A stretch of DNA of 42,109 nt from a virus. A program made the translations under genes and the position numbers. This document shows positions 18,292 to 27,391 of the stretch, piece by piece (positions within the stretch are counted from its first letter, which is position 1; every line of letters starts with the position of its first letter). The DNA lies in the IMG/VR virus record IMGVR_UViG_3300037493_001765, positions 1 to 42,109 of that record; one strand, given 5' to 3'. A model generated the notes under the pieces. That model ran no database searches. It was not told the origin of the DNA and was given only the letters and a program-made list of their open reading frames with translations.

Positions 18292-19773
18292 CTAGGTTGC
18301 TTTGAACAATACGAAGTTGTTCGCTGCTTGAGTACACATAGTTCTTTCAGATAAGAAATGAACATTCATTTTATCAGAATCACTTGTGTAGTTTCCTCCA
18401 ACTGAACCAGTAACCCAAGATTTTAAACGTCTGTCATCAGCTTCAGAAGCACGGTAACGGATGTGTAAGAAAGGTCTTGAGATATTTTGTCCTAATTGTT
18501 GGTCATAAACTGTAGAAGTTCCAGCAGGAACTAACACTCCTTTAATATCATTGATAAGTCCACGAGTTGTAGAATCATTCAAATATTTCCAGTCAGTTTT
18601 GTAGAAATCATAAGCACCTCTACGGAATCCTGAGAATCCTAAGTTTAATGCCATATCTTCAGAGTTGTCAAATACACCATAAGATGTACCACCAGCTCCG
18701 TAAGAATTTTGAGCAGCTAACATATTGTCAATAGAAAGAGAAGTTGCTCTGTCTAAGAATAACATATTTTCTTCAATTGCTCCTTGTTTGTCTAACTCAG
18801 AAAGGATAGTATCAAACTCAGCAAGACCTACACCTAATGCAGCTCCAAAGTTAGGGTCATTGTAAACAAGGCCTCTTTCTTCTAATGCAGAGAATAATCC
18901 TTGAGTTCCTTCGATAGTTCCACCACCAGGGTTTTGAGAAGCGTTAGCAGCAAACGGAGTTGCAGCTTTTTCAGCCTCAACCATAGACATTTCTAAGTAG
19001 TCTTCGAAACGAATACGAGCTTCGTGCTCTGATTTTAAATACCATAAGTAACCACCAGTTCCAATCTCAGTAGTAACTTCTACCCATCCGATTTGAGCTA
19101 CGTCAGAACCGTTAACAGTATACTTGTCTCTTAAGATGATTGGTTGATTTGAGTATGGTGTGAAAGAAGCGTCAACTGAGTTTCCAGCAGCTTCAGATCC
19201 TTTTAAGTACTCAGAACCATATACGAAACAGCTAAGTGGCGCAGAACTAATAGCTCCTTGTAAAGCAGCTGTTAAGTTTGTGTTAGTGTTGTCATATACA
19301 GAAATAGCATAAGTAGTATAACCACCAGCTACAGTTCCATTATCTTTAACGTAAGCTTTGTTAGTTACGTTTCCTTTTGCAATAACAAGAGTCATACCAG
19401 CTCCTAAAATAGGTGCTTTACCATCTGCTCCTGGGTTAGGAATTTTGATAGTTTGTCCACCAGTTCCAACAGGAGAGTTAGACTCAACTGTATCATAAGC
19501 GATGTGTAATCTTCCTTGTTCTGACCAAACAACTTGGTCTGATGCCATAGGCATTTCTGCTCCTACCATACGTAAGAAACCAGAGATTGTACGATTACCG
19601 TAACGCTCTACTTCTTTCTCATATACTTCAGGTAAAAATTGTGATGCCCAATCCATATCGGATAAAGACAAATAGTTGTCACCAAATAAACCTTTTACTG
19701 GTCTTGGTGTTAAGTGTGCTAAATTCGCCAATGTTGCAGGCGCGGTCGCGAAACCTGGTACAGGTGCTGCCAT
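18292..19773 (-). CDS. Major capsid protein (HK97-fold candidate), 493 aa
   Basis: Position after portal and scaffold-like genes, length near 500 aa and composition identify this as the main shell protein. The N-terminal part (residues 29-70) holds LFGDNYLSLSDMDWASQFLP and a basic segment leading to SGFLRMVGAEMP; an extended N-arm and a long helix with Glu/Ala (EDYLEMSMVEAEKAATPFA) are compatible with HK97-fold capsid proteins, and the C-terminus is rich in beta strands (HIRYRASEADDRRLKSW). Codon and base use look less AT-rich than the neighbours, as expected for the most highly expressed virion gene. A strong hairpin follows its stop. No protease gene is visible between portal and capsid. 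The ATG at 19773 is the first in-frame start. Confidence 0.88.
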   Translation of the reverse strand: MAAPVPGFATAPATLANLAHLTPRPVKGLFGDNYLSLSDMDWASQFLPEVYEKEVERYGNRTISGFLRMVGAEMPMASDQVVWSEQGRLHIAYDTVESNSPVGTGGQTIKIPNPGADGKAPILGAGMTLVIAKGNVTNKAYVKDNGTVAGGYTTYAISVYDNTNTNLTAALQGAISSAPLSCFVYGSEYLKGSEAAGNSVDASFTPYSNQPIILRDKYTVNGSDVAQIGWVEVTTEIGTGGYLWYLKSEHEARIRFEDYLEMSMVEAEKAATPFAANASQNPGGGTIEGTQGLFSALEERGLVYNDPNFGAALGVGLAEFDTILSELDKQGAIEENMLFLDRATSLSIDNMLAAQNSYGAGGTSYGVFDNSEDMALNLGFSGFRRGAYDFYKTDWKYLNDSTTRGLINDIKGVLVPAGTSTVYDQQLGQNISRPFLHIRYRASEADDRRLKSWVTGSVGGNYTSDSDKMNVHFLSERTMCTQAANNFVLFKAT

Positions 19774-19785
19774 AATCTATTAGTT

Positions 19786-20967
19786 TTAAATTTGTTTAAA
19801 AGTTTTTATTTTTAATTTAGAATCTGAAGCCCCTGAGTCTACTGATCGTACTTGCCAGCCATTAGCTGTTTTAACATCTTGATGTACACCACGTGTGCCC
19901 ATATCAATGTTTTTAGCTTTGACTGTACTATCTTTTATTGCATCAGCTTTACCTTGCTCATAAAAGTGTTGTGCGACAGCATCCGCGTTCATAGCTGTAA
20001 ACAAGCTCTTGTGATAACCACTAGCATCTGACATTTCATTCTTTTCGTTCAAGAACTTCTTGATAAAATTATGAATATCGCTTTGTGAGTTTTTCACTTC
20101 AGCAGCATTCTTAACATTAAACCTATACTTTTTGTCTCCTACATTGAAATCAAAACCTTTGAAATCATTAGAAAAAACTTGATCTGTTTTCTGTAAAAAT
20201 GTTTGTTGTTGTTTTTCAGCTAATTTGGTAGCTTCTTCGTTCTCTTTGTTATAACGGTTAAAGAACTCAACCGCTTTTTGTTGTTCAGGAGCCAATTTAG
20301 TTCCAGCTTTAATTTCACTATAATATTGTGATTTTAAACCTTCTAAATGTTTCCTTGCTTTTTGTAATTCTTCTTTTTGAGCAATTTTCTTTTTTCTTAT
20401 TTCTCGCTCATCATCAATGTCCTCATCAAATGCAAAATTTTCTTCCATTAAGAAATCAATTTCGTCATTTTCTAAATGTGGTTTTGTATTTTGATAGTAT
20501 TCTTTTAAAAGATTGTAATTATCTAACTTACTATAATCAGTATTTAATTTAACGTAATCCTCTAATGATCCTCCGGTCTCACTCATAAAGTCTATTACTT
20601 TTTGAATGTTTTCCGGTAGCTCAATACCGTTTTGTTTACTTTCAACAATTGCCTCTCTTACTTCATCTTGTAAATTAACAACTTCAGTAGGAGTATTGTT
20701 TGGTAAAATTTCTTCAATTATTTCTTCAATAATGGGCCCTTCATTTTGAAAGGACTCTTCCCGTTGTGGTATTCCTTCATCCAACGTTTCGCTATCTCCG
20801 GCTGGTTCTGGAACATCCACTTCATTTGTTTCTTGCTCTTGAATGGCATCGGCTTGGGGTTTGTTTATTTGTCCAAAGTCTAACTTAATAGTACCGTCTT
20901 TGTCAACAGAAGCGCCGTTATTAATAACAACCTCTTCTTTTGGATCTAATTCATTGTTTTCTTCCAT
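19786..20967 (-). CDS. Scaffold-like acidic protein, 393 aa
   Basis: The N-terminal 120 residues are strongly acidic and Pro/Asn-rich (MEENNELDPKEEVVINNG, IIEEIIEEILPNN), followed by long charged helices (EIRKKKIAQKEELQKARKHL) and a basic C-terminus (SDSKLKIKTFKQI). Acidic, helical, disordered proteins with a short basic C-terminal capsid-binding segment, encoded between portal and major capsid genes, are the usual scaffolding proteins. The gene ends 12 nt before the capsid start and begins 32 nt after the portal stop. A protease domain is not evident. Scaffold assignment rests on position and composition. Confidence 0.75.
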   Translation of the reverse strand: MEENNELDPKEEVVINNGASVDKDGTIKLDFGQINKPQADAIQEQETNEVDVPEPAGDSETLDEGIPQREESFQNEGPIIEEIIEEILPNNTPTEVVNLQDEVREAIVESKQNGIELPENIQKVIDFMSETGGSLEDYVKLNTDYSKLDNYNLLKEYYQNTKPHLENDEIDFLMEENFAFDEDIDDEREIRKKKIAQKEELQKARKHLEGLKSQYYSEIKAGTKLAPEQQKAVEFFNRYNKENEEATKLAEKQQQTFLQKTDQVFSNDFKGFDFNVGDKKYRFNVKNAAEVKNSQSDIHNFIKKFLNEKNEMSDASGYHKSLFTAMNADAVAQHFYEQGKADAIKDSTVKAKNIDMGTRGVHQDVKTANGWQVRSVDSGASDSKLKIKTFKQI

Positions 20968-20999
20968 GATAAAATATTATATAAATGTTAGTATTATTA

Positions 21000-23429
21000 T
21001 TACCTAGGCTCGAAGGAACCTAAGTCAAATCCACTGCCCATTACGTCATTACCTGACGATTCAAAATCTTTAGGTCCAGTATTATTTTGTCTCTGGTCTA
21101 TTAATTCACTTTGTAATGTGCCTTGAATTTTTGCTCTTTCGTCTTTTCTGTCTTGATCTTCTTTTATTTTTGTCTTAGCAGCATCAACTTCAATACCTTT
21201 TAATTGCATATTATATTGGAACTCTAATTCCATAAGTTGCTTCTTAGCATCAACCTCAACTTGAATTCTTTGTTGTTCTAATTGACCTTTTAATTTTTCT
21301 AATTCCGATTTTGTTTGGAATAAAGCTTGATCTTTTTGAACTTCCATTTGAGCAGCAGATTGTTGCATCTGAATATTTGCTTGCGATTGCGCTTGAATGT
21401 TTGCTTGTTGTTCTGCTTGTAATCTTTCTTGTCTTTTCTTTTGTCTTAATTTAAGTAATTGATTAGCTAGTTTAATATTTCTAACTTCTCTAATATCGAT
21501 TGCATCAGATAAATCAATTAATCCCGCTGACAATGCTACTTGAATATTGTTTTCCAACATAGCTCTTTCCTCATCATCTGGGGTAAGTTCTAAGTTGATA
21601 GCAAAATCATGTAAGTATAAATCATTAAGTTCCTCTAATGTTCCTACATTGAATCCCCCAATTTTTTGTATAAATGCTTCTTTAGCTGGGTGAAATTCTA
21701 ATATATCAGAAATTCTAAGTGATAAACACTCTGCTGTTTCTCTAGTTAAGAATAACCCTGCATCTAATATGTGTCTTGTTGCTGTGTTTGAATTCGCTGC
21801 AGCAAGCTTTTGTACACCAACTAATGCTCTAGAATCTGGCGTACTACCATCTCTAGCTTCATTAAGACCGGTAACATCTCTTATCATTTGTAGATAATAG
21901 TTGTAAGTCTGAATTAATGTTTGTAATTTTGCTCCACCGTTTCCTGTATGTACTTCTTGAATAGGCACTTTACCAGGATTCATATCCCCGTCTTGTGTAA
22001 ACGATCTACCAATTATCGATCCAGTTTGGAAAAACATATTTAATGCTTCTTGTGGATTATAATTTGTACCGTTACCTAAGTCTACTTCATTGATACCATC
22101 CGCGTCTAAATAAACTCCATCAGGTATCATTCTTTGTAATACTTGTTGCATTTTTAAATGCGTTAGTTGTACCATATCGGCAAACCCAGTACACTTGCTA
22201 ACTAATGATTCAATTCTACCTTGATACATTCTAGGGGCTGTGATACTATAGTTCATTTTAACTTTAGTTTCGTCGCTTTTAGGACGCATCATGTTTTTAG
22301 CTAGTTCCCATTTTAATAATATGTCAGTACCTAAAACTAATACACCTTCATATAATACCTCAAGTGATCTTGACATTTTACCAAACTGAGCTTCATAAGC
22401 TTCAACAGGTGGATCAAATTGATCGTCTCTTAATATTATTTTAGAAGCCCCAGTAGCTGTCTCTTTAACCTTGTAAACTTCATTCATATAAGTTTTAAAA
22501 TTAAAGTACAACACTTGCACTACATTTGAGTCTCTATTATTATTATAATTACTTACATTATTATCCCATACACCATAATTTTGAGATCCTTGCTTTTGGA
22601 TTTGCTCCATTGTAGCTTGATCTAAGTGCGGGAATTGCTTTTTAAGCTCATTTAAAGGAACGAATTTAACTTCTCCTACATAATATATATCTTGAAAATA
22701 TGGATCCTCTGTATAAGAATAAACCATATAAGCAGGATCTACATATTCTACCTTTACGCCTTCTGATTCTGTAAAACTATTTTTAATTGCTCCAATACCT
22801 AATGTTGCAATATCATAATAAGTTCTTCTTTTAGTAAGATCGTATTTATTACCGTCAAATATTGTGTTAATTGCAATCTCTTCAGCAATTTCAATTCCTT
22901 GCTTGTAAGATAATTGCATGTGCAAATCTAGTTCTTCTTGTGAATCAGGTAATCTTTCTTGCGGGTTTTCAAATAAATTAATACCAAAGTTTTCTTTGGC
23001 AAAATTATTTAATTCTGCCGTTTGCAAATCTCTAATAACGGACTCTAAATACTTTGTTCTTTTACTTACTCCATAAGGATCTTGTGAATAGGCTTTTAAA
23101 TCAAAAGTTCTATCTGCAATACCATTAACTACTATGTCTACAAATTTAGATAAAATAGGCACTGGCTTCCAATCAAGGTTTAAATAAGATAAGTCACCGT
23201 TTATAGATAATTCATCTTTGTATTTTTGTGTCGGCTGCTCACCACGCGCATATAACCTTAAAGCGTGGAATGTATTTTGATTACTTCTATATCTAGTCGT
23301 TCCTGAGTTAGCTGAGAACCACTCATTAGTGATTGCTCTACCAACTTGAAGTCCATAATCTTGTGACATTTTTTCTTGATCACTAACTACTTGACTTGGG
23401 AAAAAACTATTTACTACTCCTTTAGCCAT
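21000..23429 (-). CDS. Portal protein, 809 aa
   Basis: Forms the dodecameric DNA entry channel at one capsid vertex and the docking site for terminase and tail. The gene follows TerL by 1 nt. The body includes the wing/stem-type segments KPVPILSKFVDIVVNGIADR (residues about 87-106), DITLL-like helices around WELAKNMMRPKSDETK, and MIRDVTGLNEARDGSTPDSR, a phrase typical of P22-like portal proteins. The C-terminal region, about residues 655-770, is a very long Gln/Lys/Glu-rich coiled coil (RQKKRQERLQAEQQANIQAQ), which fits the barrel or crown extension of large portals. At 809 aa it is longer than T7-type portals and comparable to large crAss-like ones. Confidence high from context and motifs. 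Confidence 0.88.
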   Translation of the reverse strand: MAKGVVNSFFPSQVVSDQEKMSQDYGLQVGRAITNEWFSANSGTTRYRSNQNTFHALRLYARGEQPTQKYKDELSINGDLSYLNLDWKPVPILSKFVDIVVNGIADRTFDLKAYSQDPYGVSKRTKYLESVIRDLQTAELNNFAKENFGINLFENPQERLPDSQEELDLHMQLSYKQGIEIAEEIAINTIFDGNKYDLTKRRTYYDIATLGIGAIKNSFTESEGVKVEYVDPAYMVYSYTEDPYFQDIYYVGEVKFVPLNELKKQFPHLDQATMEQIQKQGSQNYGVWDNNVSNYNNNRDSNVVQVLYFNFKTYMNEVYKVKETATGASKIILRDDQFDPPVEAYEAQFGKMSRSLEVLYEGVLVLGTDILLKWELAKNMMRPKSDETKVKMNYSITAPRMYQGRIESLVSKCTGFADMVQLTHLKMQQVLQRMIPDGVYLDADGINEVDLGNGTNYNPQEALNMFFQTGSIIGRSFTQDGDMNPGKVPIQEVHTGNGGAKLQTLIQTYNYYLQMIRDVTGLNEARDGSTPDSRALVGVQKLAAANSNTATRHILDAGLFLTRETAECLSLRISDILEFHPAKEAFIQKIGGFNVGTLEELNDLYLHDFAINLELTPDDEERAMLENNIQVALSAGLIDLSDAIDIREVRNIKLANQLLKLRQKKRQERLQAEQQANIQAQSQANIQMQQSAAQMEVQKDQALFQTKSELEKLKGQLEQQRIQVEVDAKKQLMELEFQYNMQLKGIEVDAAKTKIKEDQDRKDERAKIQGTLQSELIDQRQNNTGPKDFESSGNDVMGSGFDLGSFEPR

Positions 23430-23430
23430 A

Positions 23431-25644
23431 TTATCTTTTTATTATTTCTGATATTAATCCGCTCTGCGAATATTTTGCAATATTTAAGTTTATTGGTGCT
23501 TTTTGTACTATTGCGTTAGGCCTATATAATTCTTTATTACAAGCCATAATAGCTAACCCAGAACTAATAGCAGCATCATATTTTGTTCTATTATTTATAT
23601 CAAATTTTGCCCAGTCATTTAAAGTGTCAGTAAAGTACATTGTTCCGTAATCTCCATCTTCTTTTAAACCAACATATCTGTCTATATACATTTCTATAGC
23701 AGCAGCGTGAGCTTGTTTCATATCTTCACTTGAGTTTGGTACTCCTCCAATTTCTTTTTCTGTAACTGAAAGCTTATTCCAAACTTTGTCTGGCCTATTA
23801 ATTGAGTAACCTCTATATCCTCTTCTTTTAAAATAATATAAAAGCCTCGGCTTATTATTCTCTGCTAATATTGGCATACCGTAAAATACGCAAGCCATTA
23901 ATACATCTTCAAAAAATATTTCAGCTGTCGGAGGTCTAGATACATATTCTAAAAAGAACGTGCTTGGTGGTGCATCTTCAAGACTAAATTTAGTTAATCC
24001 GTGCAAAGCTCCTTTAGACCCTCTGTTGTCTGTCGTTCCTGAAATGTCATAACTGTCACAACCAAATGCTCCAATGTGCTCATTACCAGGGTATTTTAAT
24101 CCGTTCTTATAAATTTGTTTATTCTGTAATTGTGCAGGAGGTGTCCAAGTAATTAAAAATCTTCCTTGTGGGTTTGGCGAAAATATAACTCTTGTATCTT
24201 TTACACCATTTTCCCACTGAAAACTTCCTTTTGTTATAACAGAACTATTTTTAAGATCTGAATTATAATCTACCTGCTCGTATATTTTAGCAAGATTGAA
24301 AATACTGTTTTGAGTTTCATCTCTAAAAGCGTGTTCTTCTGTTCTTGGAAACTGTCTGTAGTATTCATTTAAAGCATCTTGATCTCCTTTTAAACCATCA
24401 GCTTCATTATTCCAATGCTCTATAACACCTATTTCAATAACATCCCCTTGTGGACCAATTGTTGGTTCTTTTGGTGTATTAAATACGGGATGTCCATATT
24501 GGTCAATAAAACCTTCATAGTTCCATTCCATTGGTATAAACAAAGAATATAAACCTGATCTTGTTTGACCATTTGCGTTTCTCTTTGTTACATTAGAATC
24601 GTTATATAATGTTCTAAAATTATCTCCCCCTTTATCTAAAGAGTTTGACGTTGATCCCATCATACACTTACCAATAATTCTACTACCTAATCTAACACAC
24701 GTTTTTGTAACGCGCCAGTTATTTAATATATTATTAGGTCTTTCCCATTTACCGCTTTCATCGTGAACTAATAGTTTTAATTTTTCACCATCATAACTAT
24801 TGTCTCCGGTATTCTTCCAGTCAATGGTTGTATCTAATCCAGTAAGTATTTCTGCCTTATTATTATCGCCTAGTTTTTTCCTAGTTAATTTTGATGCAGG
24901 TACTCGATAAGCTAATTCTGTTTTTGGACGGTCCATACCGTCTTGAATTGGTTTAAAGAAAAAAGGATAGTTAACCGATATTGGTACTACCTTGTCTGTA
25001 AACATTTTTTTAGCATCTGCTCCTGACTTAGACAATATACCGTAACGTGAATCACTTGATATTGTGGCTAAGTTAACAATTTCACCAGAAGCCATAAATG
25101 AAAATCCAGAACGTCTGTTCTTAAGATAAGCCATTCCATAACATCTTGTATCAGCTTTACAAGCTTCCCAAAATATAAAGAACAATCTATTTGATTCTCT
25201 AAAGTCTGGTTGTCCAACATCAATCTTAGACCATTGTAGGTACATATAATGTGATCCAGTTATATAAGTTGGCTTTCCGTTATTGTTAAACCAGTGTCCG
25301 CTTTCGCGTCTATTAAACTGTTCATCTATATAAAGTCCCCATTTGTCCTTAAACGAGTCTGGATAATCTCTCCAATCAAATATACTATCTATTGATTTTA
25401 ACTCCTTAGGATAGTCCTCAGGCGTCCATTTATCATTAGTTGTGTCTATATTTGCCGGAGCTTTTGGTAAAGCTATCCTTAAACCTTGTATTTCGTATAT
25501 TTCACCAATCTGTCCGGTCTTGCTTATTACAACAACGTCGTATTCTTTATTATACCCATAACCCCACTTTTTAGACTTATTAAGCCTTATTATAGTGTTT
25601 TCTCGTATAGGTGTAATTATTTTATATAATGATTGCTCGTACAT
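23431..25644 (-). CDS. terL: Terminase large subunit (TerL), 737 aa
   Basis: Packaging motor ATPase and nuclease. The ATPase domain shows a non-classical Walker A region KNRRSGFSFMASG (residues 175-187), Walker B LLVHDES with D295 and E296, and the coupling motif GSTSN (330-334). The phrase RQFPRTEEHAF (430-440) is a widespread TerL signature between ATPase and nuclease. The nuclease domain begins with GAFGCDSYDISG, giving acidic residues D530 and D533. The ATG overlaps the stop of the preceding gene by 1 nt (TAATG), and the portal gene starts 1 nt after the TerL stop, so the three are translated as a unit. Family assignment is secure; headful versus cos packaging cannot be told from the sequence by eye. 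Confidence 0.93.
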   Translation of the reverse strand: MYEQSLYKIITPIRENTIIRLNKSKKWGYGYNKEYDVVVISKTGQIGEIYEIQGLRIALPKAPANIDTTNDKWTPEDYPKELKSIDSIFDWRDYPDSFKDKWGLYIDEQFNRRESGHWFNNNGKPTYITGSHYMYLQWSKIDVGQPDFRESNRLFFIFWEACKADTRCYGMAYLKNRRSGFSFMASGEIVNLATISSDSRYGILSKSGADAKKMFTDKVVPISVNYPFFFKPIQDGMDRPKTELAYRVPASKLTRKKLGDNNKAEILTGLDTTIDWKNTGDNSYDGEKLKLLVHDESGKWERPNNILNNWRVTKTCVRLGSRIIGKCMMGSTSNSLDKGGDNFRTLYNDSNVTKRNANGQTRSGLYSLFIPMEWNYEGFIDQYGHPVFNTPKEPTIGPQGDVIEIGVIEHWNNEADGLKGDQDALNEYYRQFPRTEEHAFRDETQNSIFNLAKIYEQVDYNSDLKNSSVITKGSFQWENGVKDTRVIFSPNPQGRFLITWTPPAQLQNKQIYKNGLKYPGNEHIGAFGCDSYDISGTTDNRGSKGALHGLTKFSLEDAPPSTFFLEYVSRPPTAEIFFEDVLMACVFYGMPILAENNKPRLLYYFKRRGYRGYSINRPDKVWNKLSVTEKEIGGVPNSSEDMKQAHAAAIEMYIDRYVGLKEDGDYGTMYFTDTLNDWAKFDINNRTKYDAAISSGLAIMACNKELYRPNAIVQKAPINLNIAKYSQSGLISEIIKR

Positions 25645-25919
25645 TACTTAGATCTTTTTTCAGCAAAGCCGGTGAATTTCTTCTCTTCTTTGTCTTCTTT
25701 TGGTCTGTCTTCTAATATACGCTCTTCTTCTTCAATTCTAGTTAGGATTTCAAAGGCATCGAATATGGCAAGTTTTTTTGTGGCAGCAGCATTTTTAAGT
25801 CTATCAGCGCTTATATCATCTCCTGAGTCTACAATCTTTTCTTGTGCTACCTTTATTAATTCCTCGACTGCTTTATGTCCAGCCAGGATTATATTCCTCT
25901 TCGTCTCCTTGATATTCAT
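25644..25919 (-). CDS. Terminase small subunit candidate, 91 aa
   Basis: Small, charged, all-helical protein encoded immediately before TerL; its TAA stop overlaps the TerL ATG by one base. Residues 10-25 (NIILAGHKAVEELIKVA) and 39-66 (ADRLKNAAATKKLAIFDAFE) form helices; the tail is Lys/Glu-rich and ends FAEKRSK. I recall near-identical proteins directly upstream of TerL in marine flavophages. Length, helical content and adjacency fit a small terminase (DNA recognition) subunit, but no clear HTH can be pointed out, so the role is inferred. The start at 25919 makes it overlap the 193-aa gene by 47 nt in a different frame; no later ATG would keep the conserved first helix. Confidence 0.7.
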   Translation of the reverse strand: MNIKETKRNIILAGHKAVEELIKVAQEKIVDSGDDISADRLKNAAATKKLAIFDAFEILTRIEEEERILEDRPKEDKEEKKFTGFAEKRSK

Positions 25920-26454
25920 ATTTAATTGTAATTAAATTGGCGGGTACTCGGTATAACCTCTGCCCTTCTATAATGAATTCATATTCCATACCAGGTTTGA
26001 ATCCAACTAAAGTTCCGTTCTCAATAATTTCATTACCGTATTTTACAATACCAATTAATGGAATTTCTTTATCGAGAGAAAACATATTTTTTGATTTTAA
26101 TGGTTTTACAAAACAGAAACCATCTAGTGCTTTCCATTTACCATTTCTTTTATAAGCATAAACTTGATCAGGTTGTACTGTGTACAAATCTTCTGTTATA
26201 AAGTTTTTACTATCTTTTTCTTTACCTTTAATATCTCTAAACCTTCTAAAAATATTGTGATGTACTATAACATCATCACCGGGTTCTATAACAGTGTCTC
26301 CAACAAATGGCACACTTAAAACTTTTCCTATGCGGTTCGTATATTCGTGATTTTGTAATTCAGTATTTAAAAGTAATTCATTACCGTTAATATTTATCTC
26401 ACCTGTTGTTCTTTTGCCATTAGGTGAGACTAAGTAGCCAAAAACACTTCTCAT
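25873..26454 (-). CDS. Possible tandem GroES-like beta-barrel protein, 193 aa
   Basis: Two successive beta-rich halves each resemble the co-chaperonin fold by eye. First half: IGKVLSVPF then IEPGDDVIVHHNIFRR and VQPDQVYAYKRNG, echoing the GroES order GxVxxVG, vGDxV, then a final strand. Second half: DGFCFVKPL, LIGIVKYGNE, ENGTLVGFKPGMEYEFII, LYRVPANLITIKYE. A T4 gp31-like or dual-barrel co-chaperonin, or an unrelated capsid protein with an SH3-like barrel, are both possible. The gene lies 2 nt after the 73-aa gene and overlaps the terminase-small candidate, within 4 kb of groES/groEL. Gene certain; fold hypothesis moderate to weak. Confidence 0.6.
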   Translation of the reverse strand: MRSVFGYLVSPNGKRTTGEININGNELLLNTELQNHEYTNRIGKVLSVPFVGDTVIEPGDDVIVHHNIFRRFRDIKGKEKDSKNFITEDLYTVQPDQVYAYKRNGKWKALDGFCFVKPLKSKNMFSLDKEIPLIGIVKYGNEIIENGTLVGFKPGMEYEFIIEGQRLYRVPANLITIKYEYQGDEEEYNPGWT

Positions 26455-26456
26455 TG

Positions 26457-26678
26457 TTAGTATGATAAATCGTATTCAACCGATATAGACATATTTTTAT
26501 TAAAGTCTTTCCAAGGCATAATAGTGTCGCCTTTAGCAATATAGATAGAGTACTTATCTTCCTCCTCTATTATGTTAACTATAGTATGACCGCCATACAC
26601 TTCCTGGTTTAAGGCATAGTGCATGGCGTCATTTTTATAGTCTTTTCCTATACTAATTTTCCTGATTATCTGAGACAT
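26457..26678 (-). CDS. Conserved phage protein of unknown function, 73 aa
   Basis: Begins MSQIIRKISIGKDYKNDAMH and contains YGGHTIVNIIEEEDKYSIYI, then a WKDF segment; predicted mixed alpha/beta. I recall proteins with the same IRKIS.G.DYK..AMHY opening in marine phage genomes, always without assigned function. Its start overlaps the end of the 88-aa gene by 26 nt in another frame and it stops 2 nt before the 193-aa gene, so it is in the same transcript. No membrane segment or signal peptide. ATG at 26678. Confidence 0.7.
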   Translation of the reverse strand: MSQIIRKISIGKDYKNDAMHYALNQEVYGGHTIVNIIEEEDKYSIYIAKGDTIMPWKDFNKNMSISVEYDLSY

Positions 26679-26919
26679 AAGTAATTTCGCCTGTAGCTAA
26701 GTCAATATTAACAGCTCCGTATTTAGCCTCAAGCTCTTTCTGAATTGCTTGCATACCAGTATTTAATCCTGATAAAGCGGTAAGCATATCGTGCTTATGC
26801 GCTTCTAAACCACCGATCTGAATCTGCAATTTGTTCATTGCATTGATCTTTTCGTTTAACGCGTTTAATTCTTCTGTTGTTACTTTTTCAACTCCTGTTG
26901 TTTCTTCTACTTTTTTCAT
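26653..26919 (-). CDS. Small coiled-coil protein, 88 aa
   Basis: Residues 14-67 are a heptad-like helical segment rich in Leu, Glu, Asn and Gln (LNALNEKINAMNKLQIQIGG, then LEAHKHDMLTALSG), followed by a short tail YGAVNIDLATGEITYV. This arrangement, a helical hairpin plus a small beta tail, is shared by a family I recall from marine phages; the function is unknown. It could be a chaperone, scaffold helper or regulator. It ends overlapping the next gene and starts 15 nt after the 54-aa gene. ATG at 26919 preceded by AT-rich leader. Confidence 0.72.
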   Translation of the reverse strand: MKKVEETTGVEKVTTEELNALNEKINAMNKLQIQIGGLEAHKHDMLTALSGLNTGMQAIQKELEAKYGAVNIDLATGEITYVSDNQEN

Positions 26920-26934
26920 TTTGATTTGATTTAA

Positions 26935-27099
26935 TTAATTATTCTTTTTTTGTTTATATGGAAATGCCTTATTTAGCATATCTTTTCTTTCTGGACAACC
27001 GCAATCAATTTCCATTATTTTTGCGATTGTTGTAACCGCTTTTTTAATACCGGTTATTGTTGTTATTTTTTCTATTGTATCGCCTAATCCTTTATCCAT
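26935..27099 (-). CDS. Small Cys-motif protein (GLGDTIEK / DCGCPERK), 54 aa
   Basis: I chose ATG at 27099 (MDKGLGDTIEKI) over an upstream GTG at 27132, since the former starts 4 nt after the previous stop and matches the conserved beginning of a family I recall in Bacteroidetes phages. The signature is GLGDTIEKITTITGIKKAV, a helical linker, then DCGCPERKDMLNKAFPYK. Two cysteines spaced CxC next to ERK could bind metal or form a disulphide. Function unknown. It sits among small virion-module proteins. Confidence 0.72.
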   Translation of the reverse strand: MDKGLGDTIEKITTITGIKKAVTTIAKIMEIDCGCPERKDMLNKAFPYKQKKNN

Positions 27100-27103
27100 A
27101 ATA

Positions 27104-27391
27104 TTAACATTTCCATCTGCGTCTTGCAGCACATATTCTTTTATCTGGTGTTTTAGAACAATCTATATTATGCATCTCTTGTTGGCCTTTTGATCTAGCA
27201 CAGTATGAGTCTCTTCGTGATCCGCCTCCTGGTTGAGGTGCTTTTAAATCTCCACCTGTTTCCTTATTATATGCGTTTCTTCCTGCTTGCGTCATACCAG
27301 CACCCTCCTTTGCGGATAAGAAATGACGGCCTTTACCTTTAGTGGTATGTTTTAGTTTCTTAAAAGGAGAGTTTGGTTGATCGTATGCCAT
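27104..27391 (-). CDS. DUF6321-type small basic phage protein, 95 aa
   Basis: Residues about 30-70 (EGAGMTQAGRNAYNKETGGD, LKAPQPGGGSRRDSYCARSK) match the phage family in which a motif of the form GL..KGR..YN.ETGG.LK.P......R..FCAR is conserved, known as DUF6321; function is unknown. The N-terminus has NSPFKKLKHTTKGKG, a variant of the SPxK motif of the neighbouring proteins, and the C-terminus ends ICAARRRWKC. Very basic, four cysteines. The ATG overlaps the TAA of the 363-aa gene by one base (TAATG). A DNA-binding or capsid-internal role is possible. Confidence 0.8.
   Translation of the reverse strand: MAYDQPNSPFKKLKHTTKGKGRHFLSAKEGAGMTQAGRNAYNKETGGDLKAPQPGGGSRRDSYCARSKGQQEMHNIDCSKTPDKRICAARRRWKC

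Noticed and set aside
27100-27132. GTG start adding 11 residues to the 54-aa Cys-motif protein
   Set aside because: It would overlap the DUF6321 gene, and the family as I recall it begins near GLGDTIEK, matching the ATG at 27099.
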